Source: an uncultured Opitutia bacterium | GTDB lineage: Bacteria > Verrucomicrobiota > Verrucomicrobiia > Opitutales > Opitutaceae | Assembly: GCA_903827245.1 (NCBI GenBank) | Contig: CAIKHO010000065.1 | Span: 1 to 64,000, forward strand | DNA: 64,000 bases | Direction: 5' to 3' | Part shown: positions 26,773 through 35,105 of the stretch, piece by piece | How the letters are laid out: every line of letters starts with the position of its first letter | Numbering within the stretch: the first letter of the stretch is position 1 | The notes under the pieces: generated by a model | What the model was told of the DNA's origin: nothing | Seen by the model: the letters and a program-made list of their open reading frames with translations, nothing else | Database searches by the model: none | Position numbers and translations under genes: made by a program

Positions 26773-28344
26773 ATGCCGACGCTAACCCCGGCGCGGTCGT
26801 CTCAGCTCGTCCGCATCACCGGCGTCGCCGCTGTCGCGTTGTTTCTCCTGCTCGTCGCGCGGTTCTGGCACCCGGTCTACGGCTTCACCCGCTTCCTGCA
26901 GCTGGATGCGTCCAATGACACGGTCAAGATCGCGGCCTTCCAGACGGAGCCGGTCTACGTTTATCGCAACACGGGCGGCTACGACGGCCTTTATTACGCG
27001 CAGATTGCCTATCACCCGGGCCTCGGCGACCCCGAGCTCGCTCCAGCGATGGACAACCTCGCGTACCGCGCCCGGCGCATCCTGCCACCCGCCCTGGCGT
27101 GGCTGTTCGCCGGTGGCCAGACCGCTTGGATTGCGCAGGTTTACTCCCTGCTGAATGTTGCGGCCTGGCTCGCGCTGGCAGTAATGCTCTGGCGGCCGCT
27201 GGCATCAACCGGCCCGCGCGGCCTCATCGCGTGGCTGGGCGTGCTGTTTTCCGCCGGGGCGCTCGGCAGCGTGCGGTTCGCGCTGACCGACCTCGTCGCA
27301 CTTGCGTTCATCTGCGGCGCCCTGCTGGCCGTCGAAAACCGCCGCAGCCGCCTGGCCGTCGGACTGCTCGCCGCGGCCGGGCTCGCGCGCGAGACTTCCC
27401 TGCTCGCCCTTGCCGGGCTCATGGAACCGGCATGGTTTTCCCGCCGTAACCTCGCCCGGGCGCTGTTCGTAGTCACGCCACTGGCGGCCTGGCTGGTTTA
27501 CATTCACTGGCGGGTCGGTGCGGCTGATCCCGGCTGGGGGAATTTTGCCCCGCCCTTCACCGGATTTATGCAGAAGTTGCTGTCCGGTGCGGATACCTCC
27601 CTGCATCCCGATCCCGACCACATGCTCCTCACGTGGGCGTCGTTCCTTGCCACCATTGGACTCGCCGTGCAGGCCGCTTTTATCCTCACACGCTGGCGGC
27701 TGCACGATCCCTGGTGGCGTGCGGGCTTGGCCGCCATCTGCCTGATGGTTTTTCTCGGCACCGCCGTCTGGCATGGTTTTCCCGGCGCGGCCACGCGCGT
27801 GCTGCTGCCGCTCACCCTAGCCTTCAACGTGCTCGCCACGCGTGACCACGCCGCCCCGGCCTGGTTACTCGCGGGCAACTTCGCCGTCTTCAGCGGCCTG
27901 CTCATGCTCCTGGATGTCCATCACGACCCGCGCGAGCTCGCGGCCGCGCGCGTGGCGGGCAGCGGTGTGGTGGTCCGTGCGGGAGACGGTTGGTTCGATG
28001 CGGAACACAGCCTGCGGCACCACTGGACTTGGAGCAGCGGTCACGGGCCGCTGGACATCGAGTCCTGGCCGCACCAGACGCACAGGCTGCGGCTCGAGTT
28101 CAACCTGCGCAGCCTTTCACCCCGCAACGTGACCGTGACACAGAACGGCGTCCTGCTCTGGAGCGGCCGGGCCGGAGTTGAACGTGCGGCAGCCGCGATT
28201 GATTTTCCGCTCGTTGAGGGCCACGCCCGGCTGGAGTTTGCCAGTGACCCTCCCGTTGCGTCCGGCGCCTCGGGCACCGACGCACGGCCGCTTGCGTTTG
28301 CCGTTTACGACCTCCGGGTGACGCTGCCAGAAAGTGAACGATGA
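26773..28344 (+). CDS. Polytopic membrane protein, paralogue of the 23545 gene
   Basis: 523 residues. N-terminal helix, then TGGYDGLYYAQIAYHP and DNLAYRARRILPP in the first outer loop, matching the paralogue at 23545-25224 in position and sequence; LARETSLLALAG matches LGRETNILAAG. About nine hydrophobic segments, then the same soluble C-terminal module (WTWSSGHGPLDIES ... TVTQNGVLLWSG ... DARPLAFAVYDLRVTL). It sits between the ArnT-like gene (6 bases upstream) and a GT4 gene (overlap ATGA), so it belongs to the glycan operon. Candidate GT-C transferase; no direct biochemical clue. Confidence 0.8.
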   Translation: MPTLTPARSSQLVRITGVAAVALFLLLVARFWHPVYGFTRFLQLDASNDTVKIAAFQTEPVYVYRNTGGYDGLYYAQIAYHPGLGDPELAPAMDNLAYRARRILPPALAWLFAGGQTAWIAQVYSLLNVAAWLALAVMLWRPLASTGPRGLIAWLGVLFSAGALGSVRFALTDLVALAFICGALLAVENRRSRLAVGLLAAAGLARETSLLALAGLMEPAWFSRRNLARALFVVTPLAAWLVYIHWRVGAADPGWGNFAPPFTGFMQKLLSGADTSLHPDPDHMLLTWASFLATIGLAVQAAFILTRWRLHDPWWRAGLAAICLMVFLGTAVWHGFPGAATRVLLPLTLAFNVLATRDHAAPAWLLAGNFAVFSGLLMLLDVHHDPRELAAARVAGSGVVVRAGDGWFDAEHSLRHHWTWSSGHGPLDIESWPHQTHRLRLEFNLRSLSPRNVTVTQNGVLLWSGRAGVERAAAAIDFPLVEGHARLEFASDPPVASGASGTDARPLAFAVYDLRVTLPESER

Positions 28345-29540
28345 CGGCGCCCCTGCTTCTCGACCTCACGCACACCAGCCACACGGGGGCCCGCACCGGC
28401 ATCCAACGCGTGACCCGCACCCTGCACGCTGCGCTCGGGTCGCGCGCCATTGCCATTTGTCACGATCCCTACGCCGGCATCTGGCGCGAACTTGAGCGAT
28501 GGGAAAAGGCAAACCTGTCCCTGACCGGTACCGCCGGAGGAAAGCGCGGAGCCCACTGGCCACTCGGCGCCCGGCTCCGCGGCCGCCTACGCCGTTGGCT
28601 CGCCCTTCACCCTTCACCCGCCACCCGTCGCCTGCCAACGGCCGAGGGCCTGCTCGTCCCCGAGGTCTTTTCGCCGGCTGTGGCAGCCGCCCTGCCCGCC
28701 CTCCTCGCTGCAACCGGCGGCCCGCGCGTGGCGCTGTTTCACGACGCCATCGCCCTGAAATTTCCCGAGCTCACTCCCGGCAAAACCGTCGCGCGCTTTC
28801 CCGCCTATCTGCGCCAGTTGCTCTGGTTCGACGGTATCGCGGCCGTTTCCGAGGATTCGCGCCAGTCACTGCTGGACTACTGGCAATGGCTGGGCGTCGC
28901 TGACACTCCTCCGATCGTCGCCATTCCACTGGGCATCGATGTGCCTCGTTCATCGGCGCCGGATACTTTGTCCGGCCGGGATCAACCGCCTGTCATCCTG
29001 AGCGTGGGCAGCATCGAGGGCCGCAAGAACCACCTCGCCCTGCTCGAGGCCAGCGAACAGCTCTGGGCCGCCGGCACCCGGTTCGAACTGCGGTTGATCG
29101 GACTGGCCCAGCCGCAGACCGGCCGCGCCGCGCTCGAACGCCTGCGCGCGCTGCAGGCCGCCGGCCGGCCGTTGCGCTACGACGGGCCGGTGGATGACGT
29201 CGCGCTCGAGGCTGCCTATGCCGGTTGCACGTTCACGGTTTATCCTTCCCTCATCGAGGGCTTCGGCCTGCCGGTGCTCGAAAGTCTCGCCCGGGGCAAA
29301 CCGTGCGTCTGCTCCGCGCACGGCGCACTCGGCGAATCCGCCCGCGGCGGTGGTTGCGTGAACCTCCCGTCGGTCGACTCCGCCAGTCTCGCCGCGGCGA
29401 TGACCCGCCTGCTCGCCAACCCCGCCGAGCGCGCAGCGCTCGCCCTCGCCGCACAGGCCCGGCAGTTCAAGACCACCTCCACCTATGCCGCCGAATTGCT
29501 CGGCTGGATGTCGGGTCTGCCGCGCCGCAACCCGGTTTAG
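28341..29540 (+). CDS. GT4-family glycosyltransferase
   Basis: 399 residues, GT-B fold. N-terminal LLLDLTHTSHTGARTGIQRVTRTL is the glycine-rich acceptor loop; VALFHDAIALKFPELTPGKTVARFP and IAAVSEDSRQSLLDYWQWLGV lie in the first domain; VILSVGSIEGRKNHLALLEA opens the second, with the donor motif YPSLIEGFGLPVLESLARGKPCVCS. Overlaps the preceding gene by four bases. The minus-strand protein at 31000 is a clear paralogue with the same FHDAI and VSE.SR..L motifs, so two related transferases flank the alpha-oxoamine synthase gene. Confidence 0.88.
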   Translation: MTAPLLLDLTHTSHTGARTGIQRVTRTLHAALGSRAIAICHDPYAGIWRELERWEKANLSLTGTAGGKRGAHWPLGARLRGRLRRWLALHPSPATRRLPTAEGLLVPEVFSPAVAAALPALLAATGGPRVALFHDAIALKFPELTPGKTVARFPAYLRQLLWFDGIAAVSEDSRQSLLDYWQWLGVADTPPIVAIPLGIDVPRSSAPDTLSGRDQPPVILSVGSIEGRKNHLALLEASEQLWAAGTRFELRLIGLAQPQTGRAALERLRALQAAGRPLRYDGPVDDVALEAAYAGCTFTVYPSLIEGFGLPVLESLARGKPCVCSAHGALGESARGGGCVNLPSVDSASLAAAMTRLLANPAERAALALAAQARQFKTTSTYAAELLGWMSGLPRRNPV

Positions 29541-29729
29541 CGCTGCTTAGTCAGGGGACAATCGAGTTCGTCCCAGTGCTGAACCATCCCGTTGCCGGCT
29601 GTATCACGGCGCAGTGAGAAATTGCTTCGCGGGTTCGGCTCCGAGGACGCCGGCACCGTGACGGACACCTCGTCTCCCTGCCTTTCCGTTTGCCAAGCTT
29701 CTTCCCCCGCCCTTAGCCTGATCGCTTCC

Positions 29730-30926
29730 ATGGCGTTCTCTCTCTTTACGAAAAGTAAAAGTGCGATTCTGACCCGCTGCCGCGACGACTACGCGACCAA
29801 GATGCGGCACAAATACGCACCGTATTATCATGCCATGGAGGCCCAACAGGGCACCAATATCCGGCTCGATGGGCGCGACATGATCATGCTTTCGAGCAAC
29901 GACTACCTCGGGCTTTCCTTCCATCCCAAGGTCATCGAGGCCGGCCGGGCAGCCATGCTCAAGTGGGGCACCAGCACCACCGGCGCCCGCATCTCGAACG
30001 GCTCCCGGGTCTTTCACCTGGAACTCGAGGAAAAACTCGCCGCCTTCCTCGGCCGAGAGGCCTGCCATGTCCACGCCGCCGGTTATCTCTCCTGCATGTC
30101 GTCCGTCGCGGCGTTTGCGCAGAAGGGCGATGTCATCCTCGCCGACAAGAATCTCCATTCCTGCCTCTGGGACGGCATCCGCCTTTCCCATGCGACGGTC
30201 GAGCGTTTCTCCCACAACAGCCCGGATGACCTCCGTTCTGTCGCCTCCACTCTCAGCGGCTCGACGCCCAAGCTGCTGGTCGTCGAGGGCGTGTACTCCA
30301 TGGAGGGCCACATCTGCCGGCTCCCTGAAATCAGCGAGATCGGCGAGGCGAACGGCTGTTTCACCGTGCTGGACGACGCCCATGGCTTCGGCGTGCTCGG
30401 CCGCCAGGGGCGCGGCACCGTCGACCACTTCGGGCTCAACGACAAGGTCGACCTCATCTGCGGCAGTCTTTCAAAATCACTCGCCAGCACCGGGGGTTTC
30501 GTCGCCGCGTCGAGCGATGTGATCGAATACCTCCGCAGCAATTCGAAGCAGACCATCTTCAGCGCCGCCCTGAGCCCCTGCCAGACGGCCGTCGCGCTCG
30601 CTTCCCTCGAGATCATGCAGACCGAGCCGCAGCACTTGGAGCGCCTCTGGAGCAACACGAGGAAATACCGCGCCATGCTCAAGACGCTCGGCCTCGACGT
30701 CTGGGAGAGCGAGACTCCCGCCGTGCCGATCGTGCTCGGCGCGAAGGAGCGGGTCTATCCGTTCTGGAAGGCGCTGCTCGAAAAAGGCGTCTTCACCGTC
30801 ATGTCGATCGCACCCGCGGTCCCGCCCGGCAAGGATCTCATCCGCACCGCGATCTCCGCGATGCACAGCGAGGAGCAGCTCGAGAAAATCGCCGAGGCCA
30901 TGGCCTATGCGGTGAAGAAGCTCTGA
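29730..30926 (+). CDS. Alpha-oxoamine synthase family PLP enzyme (serine palmitoyltransferase / KBL / BioF type)
   Basis: 398 residues, the family length. It condenses an amino acid with an acyl thioester, losing CO2. Evidence: MIMLSSNDYLGLSFHP near the N terminus, GTSTTGARISNGSRVFH substrate loop, HAAGYLSCMSSVAAF, DDAHGFGVLG (Asp216 contacting the pyridine N, His218) and GSLSKSLASTGGF with the PLP lysine K249. Start ATG 29730; an in-frame extension upstream is not family-like. The family cannot be split reliably by eye into serine palmitoyltransferase, 2-amino-3-ketobutyrate ligase or BioF. The acyl-chain genes 6-10 kb away (SDR, KS, ACP-dehydratase) favour a sphingoid-lipid role; this is inference. 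Confidence 0.85.
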   Translation: MAFSLFTKSKSAILTRCRDDYATKMRHKYAPYYHAMEAQQGTNIRLDGRDMIMLSSNDYLGLSFHPKVIEAGRAAMLKWGTSTTGARISNGSRVFHLELEEKLAAFLGREACHVHAAGYLSCMSSVAAFAQKGDVILADKNLHSCLWDGIRLSHATVERFSHNSPDDLRSVASTLSGSTPKLLVVEGVYSMEGHICRLPEISEIGEANGCFTVLDDAHGFGVLGRQGRGTVDHFGLNDKVDLICGSLSKSLASTGGFVAASSDVIEYLRSNSKQTIFSAALSPCQTAVALASLEIMQTEPQHLERLWSNTRKYRAMLKTLGLDVWESETPAVPIVLGAKERVYPFWKALLEKGVFTVMSIAPAVPPGKDLIRTAISAMHSEEQLEKIAEAMAYAVKKL

Positions 30927-30999
30927 GCGGGTCCGCGGACTGTCGTGGATCGCGACGGTTTCGGTTCGCCCGGGCTCACGGTTGCGCGGAGGGATCGCG

Positions 31000-32037
31000 T
31001 CAGGCCAGCGCGGCGCGCAGCACCTGCGCGGCTTCGGCCCATGTCGGCAGTGGCCGCGTGAGCGCCTCGACCCCGAGGCGCACGTGCAGGGTTTCATCCG
31101 TCAGCACCCGCCTGAGCGCCACCGCCCACGCCGCCGTGTCACCGGGCGCCACGGGCAGGCAGCCGCCGAAGTCGGCATTCTCGCGCAGCACCGGCAGGTC
31201 GCTGCACACACAGGGCACGCCCATCCAAAGCGACTCCAGCAGCGGCAAACCGCAGCCCTCCGCGATCGTCGGGAAAACCGAGGCCCGCGCCTTCGCGTAC
31301 AACTCCAGGACCTTCCCGTCATCCGCCGCCTCGTGGTAATGCAGCCCGCGGCGGGCCGGGCGCAGCGCCTTTATTCCCGCGATCACCGGTGCGCCGAAAT
31401 GCGGGTTCACCCGGCCGACAATATGAAGGTCAAACGCGAGGCCTTCCCCCCATAGCTGGTCACAGACCTCGAGCAGGAACAGCTGGTTCTTCCGCGGTTC
31501 AAGAATCCCCACGCAAAGGAGGCTTGCGGCGAGAGGCGACAGGCGCGAGGTGACGCGCGGCCCACCGCTGAAATCGGCGCCGAGCGCAAATACATCGACT
31601 CGCGGGGGCCTTTCCACGCCCTGCCACTGCCAGAATCCCACCAAGTCCTTTCGACTGGACTCCGAGACCGCCCAGACCCGGTCAAAGCCGGCCAGAAGCT
31701 TCATATAGGACGGGTGCCGCGCGACGCTCTGCGGCCAGGTGATGTCCGGGTGCCTCAGCGGAATCGCGTCATGGAAAATCGCCGCAATCCGGCATCGTCT
31801 CGTCCGCAGAAATTCGCTGAACCCCGGACGCTCGTCCTCCGAAAAGAGTTCCGCCGTCAAGATCCAGTCATTCGGTGCGGGCATGACCGGGACTCCCTGC
31901 TTCAGCTCCCGCCAGCCTTCGTCCCAGCGAACCAAGGCGGCCGCCGTCCCGAGTTCCTCCGCCAGCCGCGCATTGACCCGGGTCAGTCCCGAGCGATGCC
32001 CCGCCTTGCCGGACTTCGTGACGTCAAGGTAGATCAT
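31000..32037 (-). CDS. GT4-family glycosyltransferase, paralogue of the 28341 gene
   Basis: 345 residues from ATG 32037 (MIYLDVTKSGKAGHRSGLTRV), which places the glycine-rich loop at the N terminus as in the paralogue; an upstream in-frame extension crosses a palindrome and is not used. AAIFHDAIPLRHPDIT and VWAVSESSRKDLVGFWQWQGV align with the 28341 protein; CVGILEPRKNQLFLLEVC and FPTIAEGCGLPLLESLWMGVPCVCSDL give the second domain and donor site. Convergent with the alpha-oxoamine synthase gene, 73 bases between stops. Confidence 0.85.
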   Translation of the reverse strand: MIYLDVTKSGKAGHRSGLTRVNARLAEELGTAAALVRWDEGWRELKQGVPVMPAPNDWILTAELFSEDERPGFSEFLRTRRCRIAAIFHDAIPLRHPDITWPQSVARHPSYMKLLAGFDRVWAVSESSRKDLVGFWQWQGVERPPRVDVFALGADFSGGPRVTSRLSPLAASLLCVGILEPRKNQLFLLEVCDQLWGEGLAFDLHIVGRVNPHFGAPVIAGIKALRPARRGLHYHEAADDGKVLELYAKARASVFPTIAEGCGLPLLESLWMGVPCVCSDLPVLRENADFGGCLPVAPGDTAAWAVALRRVLTDETLHVRLGVEALTRPLPTWAEAAQVLRAALA

Positions 32038-32046
32038 GCCGGAGGG

Positions 32047-32159
32047 AGGAGATTTGGAAAATCGATCGCGGAACCACGGAGAGACGAAAGCGCGGAAATA
32101 TTCGGCCAAGAATCAGGGTTCGCGGTCTTTCCGCCCTTTCGCGCTTTCGCGATCCTCCT
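32047..32159. repeat. Low-complexity imperfect palindrome
   Basis: Left words such as ATCGATCGCGGAA and ACGAAAGCGCGGAAA are mirrored on the right by CTTTCCGCCCTTTCGCGC and TTTCGCGATCCTCCT. It fills the gap between two minus-strand glycosyltransferase genes, directly upstream of the 31000 gene. Confidence 0.6.
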
Positions 32160-32184
32160 GAGTCGGAAAAATTGCCCGTTGGTT

Positions 32185-33420
32185 TCATCCATTGCCCGGG
32201 TTCCTTTCGCGTTCGCCGATCGTGGCCCGGAACAGTGTTAGCAGGCGTGCCGCATTGTCGTGGGCATTATAATTTTCCTCCACCCACTTGCGCGCCTCCC
32301 TCCGCATCCGCTCGGCGCCCGTGTCATTCACGGCGAGATTTTTCAACGCTTCCACCCACGCCGCGGGCGCGTCGACTGGCGCCACGATGCCCGAGACGCC
32401 ATCCGTGACCGCTTCCGTTGTCGCCGCCGCAGGTGAGGTCACGACCAGTACGCCGACGCACATCGCCTCCGGAATCACGTTCGGCAGGCCGTCCCGGTCT
32501 CCGCTTGGCGCCACCACGCCCGTGTGCAGCAGGACGTCCGCCCACGCGAGCTGGTTCCAGACCTCATGGTTCGGCAGGTGGCCGGTGAAGGTCACGCTGG
32601 CCGCGATGCCGAGTTGCCCGGCCAGACGTTCCAGCTCGGCCCGCAGCGGACCCTCGCCCACGATCCGGGCCTCAAACGGCAGCCCGGCCGCGCGCAGCGC
32701 CGCGTGGATGCGCAGCTGGTGGCGCAGTCCTTTCTTCTCCACCAGCCGGGCCACCGCCACGAGCCGCAGCGGTTCACGCGAGGGACGCAGCCGCTTGAGG
32801 GGCGGCAGCCGGTCGAGCCCGCGGCGGATGCAGTGGATGCGTTCCGCCGGCAGGCCGAACCCGATGAGCGAGCGACGGCCCATCTCCGTCGAGGTGTGAA
32901 TGAAGGCCGCGTGCTCGAGTTTCTCCCGCAGCCACCAGTCGCCACCATGCTCGTAGAGGTCGTAGGCGTGCGCCGCCGCGCTGTAGCGGTGGCCATCGAG
33001 GCGCCACAGCATCCACGCCGCGGTGGCCGGCGCCCCGCCCCAGGCCGCGTGGACCAGCGCGGGGGGATCCTGGCGGAACTGCCCCGCGTACAAGCACGCA
33101 AAACCCGCGCCCAGCATGTTCTCCCAGAAGTTCAGCCAGGACGGTGCCGGGCGCGTGCACAGCCCGTGCAGCACCTGCCGCAGGACCTCCGGACGCCGCC
33201 ATGCTTCATACGGGATCATCCAGGGCAGGGTGAGCAGTTTCCACTTGGGGAAACGCGTGACGGACAGTCCCCGGAAGGTGCCACCTCCGCCCCACAGCGA
33301 ATACAGCCGGAGCCCGATCTCCTGGGCCTGCATCGCGACAATCTCGCGCTGGAGAAACGTCTCCGTGTTCTTGGGAAACGTGGTGAACAGGTAGGCGACG
33401 ACGGGCTTGGAGTCAGGCAA
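32185..33420 (-). CDS. GT4-family glycosyltransferase (colanic-acid WcaL-like)
   Basis: 411 residues. YLFTTFPKNTETFLQREI at the N terminus is the acceptor loop typical of WcaL/AmsK-like transferases; AHAYDLYEHGGDWWLREKL and IHTSTEMGRRSLIGFGL sit in the middle, then LRLVAVARLVEKKGLRHQLRI, ARIVGEGPLRAELERLAGQLG and the donor motif GDRDGLPNVIPEAMCVGVLVVTS. Minus strand, 147 bases after the 31000 gene's start side, separated by a palindrome. Cytoplasmic addition of a sugar to a lipid-linked glycan is likely; the sugar is unknown. Confidence 0.88.
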   Translation of the reverse strand: MPDSKPVVAYLFTTFPKNTETFLQREIVAMQAQEIGLRLYSLWGGGGTFRGLSVTRFPKWKLLTLPWMIPYEAWRRPEVLRQVLHGLCTRPAPSWLNFWENMLGAGFACLYAGQFRQDPPALVHAAWGGAPATAAWMLWRLDGHRYSAAAHAYDLYEHGGDWWLREKLEHAAFIHTSTEMGRRSLIGFGLPAERIHCIRRGLDRLPPLKRLRPSREPLRLVAVARLVEKKGLRHQLRIHAALRAAGLPFEARIVGEGPLRAELERLAGQLGIAASVTFTGHLPNHEVWNQLAWADVLLHTGVVAPSGDRDGLPNVIPEAMCVGVLVVTSPAAATTEAVTDGVSGIVAPVDAPAAWVEALKNLAVNDTGAERMRREARKWVEENYNAHDNAARLLTLFRATIGERERNPGNG

Positions 33421-33569
33421 GGTGCCGCAAGCTAGAAGGCTCCCGGCCCCGCGGCCAAGCGGATAAGGCTGATGTCGCCGGCTGCGTTTCCTCCTCGTGT
33501 CCCATGTACCGGTTTGGGGTCGTTTTTAGGAATTGGAACCCGGCGCAGTTGGTCTTTGATCCTTCCCGG

Positions 33570-34061
33570 ATGAAAACCTCGGTAGCCCTCATGGGTGCGA
33601 CGGCGGCCCTTTTTCTCGCCGGGTGCGCTGCTTCCCCGGGCGGCGATCCGCTTCAGGTCGAGCGCATCAACCAGATCATGCGGGCGCCCGCGCGCGTCGA
33701 AAACGAGACCCCGGAGCAGCAGGCCACGCGCGGGGCCCGCGAACAGGCGTTCGGGCAAAAGATCGGCCTGCTTTCCGTGAAGGACACCTATGAGCCCCCG
33801 CGGCTTGTCCGGATTGTTGCGCCGGTCAATCCCCCGGGGGCGGCCGAGGCCGGGAAATCGGGCCAGGTCAGCGTGGGCGTGGGCGTGATCATCGATCCCG
33901 CCGGCCGCATCCAGGACGCGAGGGTCATTTCCTCCACCGATCCGGTCTTCGAGGCCGCGGCCCTTGCCGCCGTGAAACAGTGGCGGTTCACCCCGGGGCG
34001 CAGGAACGGCCAGTTGATCAGCATGAGCTTCATCTTCCCCGTGGATTTCCCGGCCCCCTGA
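33570..34061 (+). CDS. Lipoprotein with TonB C-terminal domain
   Basis: 163 residues from ATG 33570, chosen because it gives a lipoprotein signal (MKTSVALMG... LFLAGC, Cys19) where the upstream in-frame start does not. After a Gln/Glu-rich linker, residues 80-160 match the TonB-type energy-transducer fold: VRIVAPVNPP, GQVSVGVGVIIDPAGRIQDARVISSTDPVFEAAALAAVKQWRFTPG. Unlike true TonB there is no N-terminal membrane helix, proline-rich spacer or ExbB/ExbD partner nearby, so it is a TonB-domain lipoprotein, a common envelope type of unclear role. The stop codon's last base begins a palindromic repeat. Confidence 0.8.
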   Translation: MKTSVALMGATAALFLAGCAASPGGDPLQVERINQIMRAPARVENETPEQQATRGAREQAFGQKIGLLSVKDTYEPPRLVRIVAPVNPPGAAEAGKSGQVSVGVGVIIDPAGRIQDARVISSTDPVFEAAALAAVKQWRFTPGRRNGQLISMSFIFPVDFPAP

Positions 34062-34176
34062 GCCGGAACAATGCAATTGAATCGCGGCGATCCATGTAGC
34101 GGCCGAGCAACGAGGCTGGGTTGGTCACTCACCTCAAACCAGCTTCCTCACGTCAGCTGCTACTGGCGACTGCATG
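34061..34176. repeat. Palindromic repeat element, family A copy 2
   Basis: Matches 16055-16173 over nearly its whole length: shared GTTGAATCGC-like start, TAACGAGGCTGGG-like centre, ACTCACCTCAAACCAGC and CTGCTAC.GGCGACTGCAT end. Begins at the A of the TGA stop of the lipoprotein gene. The remaining bases to 34351 show no further structure I recognise. Confidence 0.75.
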
Positions 34177-34351
34177 AGTCCAACTGAGTCCGAACAGCTG
34201 ACTCCAGGCGGGAAATGGGGGCGTTCGGCGGTATTTCCCGCACGCATCTCCGGGCTCCCGACTTCAGCTACACGAATTCGCCTTAATTCCCGCAATTTTA
34301 CACTCGCCCCGCCCTGCCATGCCGGGGACCCTTGGCCTTTGCTGTTTTGAA

Positions 34352-35068
34352 ATGAATTTCTATCGCCGCAGCGACCTGCAGCCCAAAAACCTCGAACTTC
34401 TCGCCCGATATGACCGGGAAATTCTCCGCCTGCTCGGCTCCGACTACGCCTACCCCGTGCGCATGCGCGACTGGGAGCTTTGCCAGGTGCTGCAGGCCAT
34501 GGAGTCCGTGCCCGCCGCCGCTCGTATTCTCGATACCGGGGCCTTCAACACCTACCTGGGCCTCTATCTAAGCGGGACCCACCGCAACATCACCGTCTCC
34601 GACCTCCTGTGGACGCGGGCACGCAAAAGCCTCCAGCGCCGCCTTGGGCTCGCGCCCTTCAAGCCGACCGAGGCCGGTTACCTGACGTGGTACCGGGCCA
34701 TGCGCCGGCACGGACTGAAGGTCACCAATCTCGACCTCACCCGCATCGGTTATCCGGACCGCGCCTTCGACTGCATCGTGTCCCTGTCCGTCATCGAACA
34801 CATCCCCGCCGTCGAACAGGCGCTCGCGGAGATGTACCGCGTGCTCGCCCCGGGAGGAAAGCTGCTCGTCACCACCGATTGCTCACGCGAACCTCACCCG
34901 TTCGCGAAGGGCGTGCGCTATTTCAGCACGGGCGAACTGGACCGCCTTTTTGCCGGTTATCCGGTGACCTCGCCGCGCAACCAGCCCGACTTCGCCCCCG
35001 AAAACTGGTGCTACGGCGGCAAGCTCCCGGTCGTCACGTGCTTCATCGAAATCACGAAGCCGCGCTGA
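34352..35068 (+). CDS. Class I SAM-dependent methyltransferase
   Basis: 238 residues from ATG 34352 (MNFYRRSDLQPKNLELL); ATG 34319 is an alternative adding 11 residues. RILDTGAFNTYLGLYL replaces a canonical glycine-rich motif I, FDCIVSLSVIEHIPAVEQAL is motif III and YRVLAPGGKLLVTTDCSRE motif IV of the Methyltransf_11/23 group; the C terminus has NWCYGGKLPVVTCFIEI. The motif I glycines are partly missing (DTGAFNTY instead of D.GxGxG), so SAM binding may be altered. Closes the glycan region; convergent with the MGDG-synthase-like gene. Confidence 0.78.
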   Translation: MNFYRRSDLQPKNLELLARYDREILRLLGSDYAYPVRMRDWELCQVLQAMESVPAAARILDTGAFNTYLGLYLSGTHRNITVSDLLWTRARKSLQRRLGLAPFKPTEAGYLTWYRAMRRHGLKVTNLDLTRIGYPDRAFDCIVSLSVIEHIPAVEQALAEMYRVLAPGGKLLVTTDCSREPHPFAKGVRYFSTGELDRLFAGYPVTSPRNQPDFAPENWCYGGKLPVVTCFIEITKPR

Positions 35069-35105
35069 GGCGGGTACTCCGGTCCGTCTCCGGCTGCACC
35101 CCGCC

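Noticed and set aside
33570-34061. True TonB energy transducer
   Set aside because: The C-terminal domain fits, but a lipobox replaces the N-terminal anchor and there is no proline-rich region or ExbB/ExbD partner.
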